DNA of 64,000 nucleotides from Prorocentrum cordatum. Its lineage: Eukaryota; Sar; Dinophyceae; Prorocentrales; Prorocentraceae. Position numbers and translations under genes: made by a program. The first letter of the stretch is position 1; each line of letters begins with the position of its first letter. Positions 61,001 through 64,000 of this stretch are shown one piece after another. The notes under the pieces were generated by a model that saw only the letters and a program-made list of their open reading frames with translations, had not been told where the DNA came from and did not search any database. The stretch covers positions 498,589 through 562,588 of the forward strand of contig CAUYUJ010001425.1 of NCBI GenBank assembly GCA_963575745.1. Reading direction: 5' to 3'.

Positions 61001-62690
61001 ACGTCGTCGTCGTCGTCGGCGGAAATGTCGTCGGCGGCGTCAGCGTCGGCGTCGTCGTCGGCGCCTGCAGCGTCGGCGTCGGCATCGGCGTCAATGCTGC
61101 CGCACTGTCGACGTCGGCGTCGTCGTCGTCGTCTTCGTCATTGTCGTCCTCGTCGTCCTCGTCGTCGACGGCGTCGTCGGCACCGACGGCGTGGGCGTCG
61201 GCGGAGGCGGCGGCGGCGGCGTCACCGTCGGAGTCATGGTCGTGGTCGTCGTGGTCGTCGTCGTCATCGGGGTCGTCGTCGTCGTCGTCGTCGTCTTCCT
61301 CTTCGTCCTCGTCCTCCTCGTCGTCGTCGGCGATGTCGGCGGCAACGGCGGCTGCGGCGTCGGCGTCACCGTCGGCGTCGGCGTCGGCGGCGGCGGCGTC
61401 GGTGTCACCGTCGGCGCCGGCGTCGGCGTCACCGTCGGCGTCGTCGCCGTCGTCGTCGTCCACGTCGTCCACGTCGTCGTCGGCGGCAATGGCGGTGGCG
61501 GCGTCACGGTTGGCGTCGGCGTCGGCGTCGGCGTCGGCAACGCCGTCGTCGTCTTTGTTGTCCACGCCGTCGTTGGCGTCGACGGCGTCACCGTCGGAGT
61601 CGGTGTCCACGGCGGCGTCGTACGTCGGCGTCGGCGACGGCCAGGTCGTCGTCGTCACAGTCGGCGTCGGCGGCGTCGATGATCTCGTCGTCCTCGTCGT
61701 CGTTGGCATCTTGAGCGTCAGCGTCGGCGTCGGCGTCGCCGTCGGTGGCGGTGGCGTCACCGTCGGCGTCGGCGTCGGCGTCACCGTCGGCGTCATCGAC
61801 GGCGTCGGTGGCGTCGTCCTCGTCGTCCTCGTCGTCCTCGTAATCTTCGTCGTCGTCGGCAGCAATGGCGTCGTCAGCGTCGGCGTCGGCGTCGGCATCG
61901 GCGGCGGCGTCGGCGTCACAGTCGGCGTCGGCGTCGGCGTCACCCTCGGTGTCGGCGTCGGCGTCACCCTCGGCGTCGGCGTCGGCGTCGGCGTCGACGT
62001 CGTCGTTGTCGTTCTCATCGTCGGCGGCGTCGACGGCGGCAATGGCGGTGGGGGCGTCAGCGTCGGCGGCGTCGACGGCGGCAATGGCGGCGGCGGCGTC
62101 AACGTCGGGGTCGGCGTCGGCGTCGTCGTCGTCGTTGTCGGCGTCCTCGTCGTCCTCGTCGTCGTTGTCGTCGGCGTCAGCGTCAGTGTCGTCGGCGGCG
62201 TCTGCAGCGGCGGCGGCGTTGGCGTCTTCGTCACGTCGGCGTCGGGGTCACCGTCGGCATCGTCGTCGACGTCGGCGTCGGTGTCGTCGTCGTCGTCGTC
62301 GTTGTCGTCGTCGTCATCGCCCTCGTCGTCGTCGACGTCGTACGTCGGCATCGTCGTCGTCGTCAACGTCCTGGTCGTCCTCGTCATCATCGGCGTCGTC
62401 GGCGGCATTGCCGGCGGCGTCTTGGTCGTCGGCGTCGTCGGCATCGGCGTCGGCGGCGGCGGCGTCGGCGTCACCATCGGCGTCGGCGTCAGCGTTGACG
62501 TCGGCGTCGTCGTTGCCGTGGTCGGCGTCGTCGTCGTCGCCGTCATCCTCGTCGTTCTCGTCGTCGACGTGGTCGGCGGCAACGGCAGCGGTGGCGTCGG
62601 CGTCGGCGTCACCGTCGGCGACGGCGTCGGCGTTGGCGTCGGCGGCGTCGTCGTCGTCATTCTCGTTGTCCTCGTCTTACGATGTTCCAA
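59191..62690. repeat. 3.5-kb GTC/GGC triplet satellite
   Basis: Almost every triplet in one register is NNC (GTC, GGC, ACC, CTC, ATC). A GGCGGCAATGGCGGC marker recurs at about 180-200-bp or half-value intervals. Long frames exist on both strands, but single frames pass from Ser/Ala to Arg to Val/Gly sequence, which shows that the register shifts freely; this is not a coding repeat. Confidence 0.92.
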
Positions 62691-62693
62691 CCT

Positions 62694-62850
62694 ACTTTAG
62701 TCTTGAACGCCAGAAAGAATTTCGAGCACCAGAAAAGTGCCGAAACTCCAAGGTTTTCACGTGTCAGGCCCTGGGAGACACTCGTCCGACACTGCTTCGA
62801 CACTTTTCCGGGTGCTCGAAATTATGTCTGGGACGTGGTCCTTAAGTACG
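62694..62850. repeat. Palindromic insert in the satellite
   Basis: The arms 62718-62744 and 62796-62823 are reverse complements (AATTTCGAGCACC, GAAAAGTG and CGAA blocks) with one inserted base and two mismatches, loop 51 bp. Weaker pairing extends outwards to about 62694 and 62850. It is the only unique-looking sequence in this part of the satellite. Confidence 0.75.
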
Positions 62851-63010
62851 ATGGGAGCAACATAATCCTCGTCGTCGGGAATGGCGGTGGCCGCGTCAGA
62901 GTCGGCGTCGGCGGCGGCGGCGTCGGCGTCCTCGTCATCCTCGACGTCCTCGTCGTCGTCGGCGTCGTCGTCGGCAATGGAGGTGGCCGCGTCTTTGGAG
63001 TCCCGAAGCG
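62851..63010. repeat. Triplet satellite continuation
   Basis: GTC/GGC triplets with the GGAATGGCGGTGG marker near 62878 and GGCAATGGAGGTGG near 62974. Confidence 0.8.
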
Positions 63011-63204
63011 GTGCGGTGACAGACCGTGCGGTGACCTCGAAACGCCAAGAGACCTCACCGCACGGTCCGTCACTGCACGGTCTTGAGACCCTAGAGGCCT
63101 CTGTCGCCCGAGACGTCCTCGAAGAGGGACTCGAGTCCCAAAACCGTGCGGTGACCCCGAATCCCCACCGACTCGCCGCACGGTGTGGTCACCGCACCGC
63201 TTGG
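63011..63204. repeat. CCGTGCGGTGA inverted-repeat cluster
   Basis: 63011-63034 and 63055-63078 are 24-nt inverted arms with two mismatches and a 20-nt loop. The same word occurs again as ACCGTGCGGTGACC (63143-63156) and in inverted form near 63176-63199. GGGACTCGAGTCCC (about 63126-63139) is a perfect palindrome. Confidence 0.78.
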
Positions 63205-63560
63205 GGGCCCCCGAGCGTCAGCGTCACCGTCGGCGTCGGCGCCAGCGGCGGCGTCACCGTCGGCGTCGGCGTCGTCCTCGTCGTCATCGTCGTCGTCGTC
63301 GTCGTTGTCGGCGGCAATGGCGGCGGCGGCGTCAGCGTCGGTGTCAGCGTTGGCGTCGGCGGCGGCGGCGTCGACGTCGGCGCCACCGTCGGCGTCGGCG
63401 TCGTCGGCGTCGTCGTTGTCGGCGGCGTCGTCGACGGCGTCAGCGGCGGCGGCGGCATCGGCGTCTCCTTCGGCGTCGGCGTCGTCGTCGTCGTGGGCGT
63501 CTGCGTCGGCGTCGTCGGTGTCGTCCTCGTCGTCTTCGTCGTTGTCTGTACTTTCAAGTA
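63205..63560. repeat. Triplet satellite, second block
   Basis: Same GTC/GGC type as 59191-62690, with one GGCGGCAATGGCGGC marker near 63312. Confidence 0.9.
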
Positions 63561-64000
63561 AGGCGAGGGGAATGAATGAGCCAGTTCACTATGGATTGAG
63601 CTTGGACTCCTGGGGGCAAAACTACCTGGAACATTTCAGGTTTCAAAATTAAGCATGACGAACATCCAAGCGAAACGCCAAGCTAGCTCGCCATACCGAC
63701 GCGTCCAGGGGGTGCGCAGGGAGGAGTTACTTATGAGGAGCAGCGGTGGGGAAGGGCGGGGACGATGAAAAGGGGGAGGGTGACTCAGATGGTCGTCGCC
63801 ACCATCACCATCAACAACAACATCTTCAGCATCGCATGCATCAGAATCGTCGCCATCGTCGCCATCATCATCCGCATCATCATCGGCAACACCATGATCA
63901 GCAGCATCATCATTATCATCCCATCCCTGGTAATCACCCTCCCCATCAACATCATCTTCGTCATCGCCACCACAGTCATCAGCATTAACGCAATCATCAT
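63561..64000. repeat. Spacer then CAT-type microsatellite
   Basis: 63561-63780 shows nothing recognisable. From about 63785 to the window end is imperfect (CAT/ATC)n with CAC, CAG and CGT variants, continuing beyond the window. Confidence 0.8.

Noticed and set aside
59000-63561. Very long frames on both strands as giant repetitive proteins
   Set aside because: Single frames pass through several registers of the same triplet repeat, so indels not divisible by three are tolerated; composition alone keeps the frames open.

Overview
The window looks like nuclear DNA of a core dinoflagellate. The reasons are GC-rich codon use, long triplet and polypurine/polypyrimidine arrays between sparse genes, decayed Ty1/copia and DIRS-like retroelements with features known from dinoflagellates (CCCH gag knuckles, RT with a VDN-type active site, RGRW/RYEK tyrosine recombinase), and an intronless ribosomal-protein gene preceded by spliced-leader-like relics. 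The species cannot be named from the sequence. There is one assembly gap (100 N, 37901-38000).

Layout. 1-3.9 kb: decayed + strand copia pol interrupted by a broken GC-rich ORF. 4-13.3 kb: mini/microsatellites and GC-rich DNA without a recognisable gene. 13.3-18.7 kb: a degraded minus-strand DIRS-like element reading RT, RNase H, a methyltransferase-like block, then tyrosine recombinase. 19.5-37.4 kb: an almost intact 17.9 kb minus-strand LTR retrotransposon with 196-bp LTRs. 37.4-39.2 kb: tandem repeats and the gap. 39.2-45.6 kb: several coding-like minus-strand blocks separated by simple repeats, possibly exons of one unidentified gene. 46-51.5 kb: degenerate minisatellites. 51.6-52.4 kb: RPSA (uS2). 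55.1-58.0 kb: a three-exon copper gene. 59.2-63.6 kb: a GTC/GGC triplet satellite with palindromic inserts.

The most interesting content is twofold. First, the LTR element is a Ty1/copia element (gag with coiled coil and CCCH fingers, protease, integrase, RT, RNase H), but between RNase H and the polypurine tract it carries a second reading frame of about 2,550 codons. This contains a recognisable Tpt1/KptA-type RNA 2'-phosphotransferase domain; the rest is unrecognised. The second frame lies -1 to pol, and a C-CCC-CCA heptamer at the junction is in exactly the right register. Second, the gene at 55.1-58.0 kb appears to encode one protein with a signal peptide, a 2OG-Fe(II) oxygenase-like domain, a CTR copper-transporter domain and a C-terminal HMA copper-chaperone domain; all three exons join in phase 0.

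All assignments are by reading motifs; no database search was run. Much of the window is low-complexity DNA in which long open frames mean nothing.
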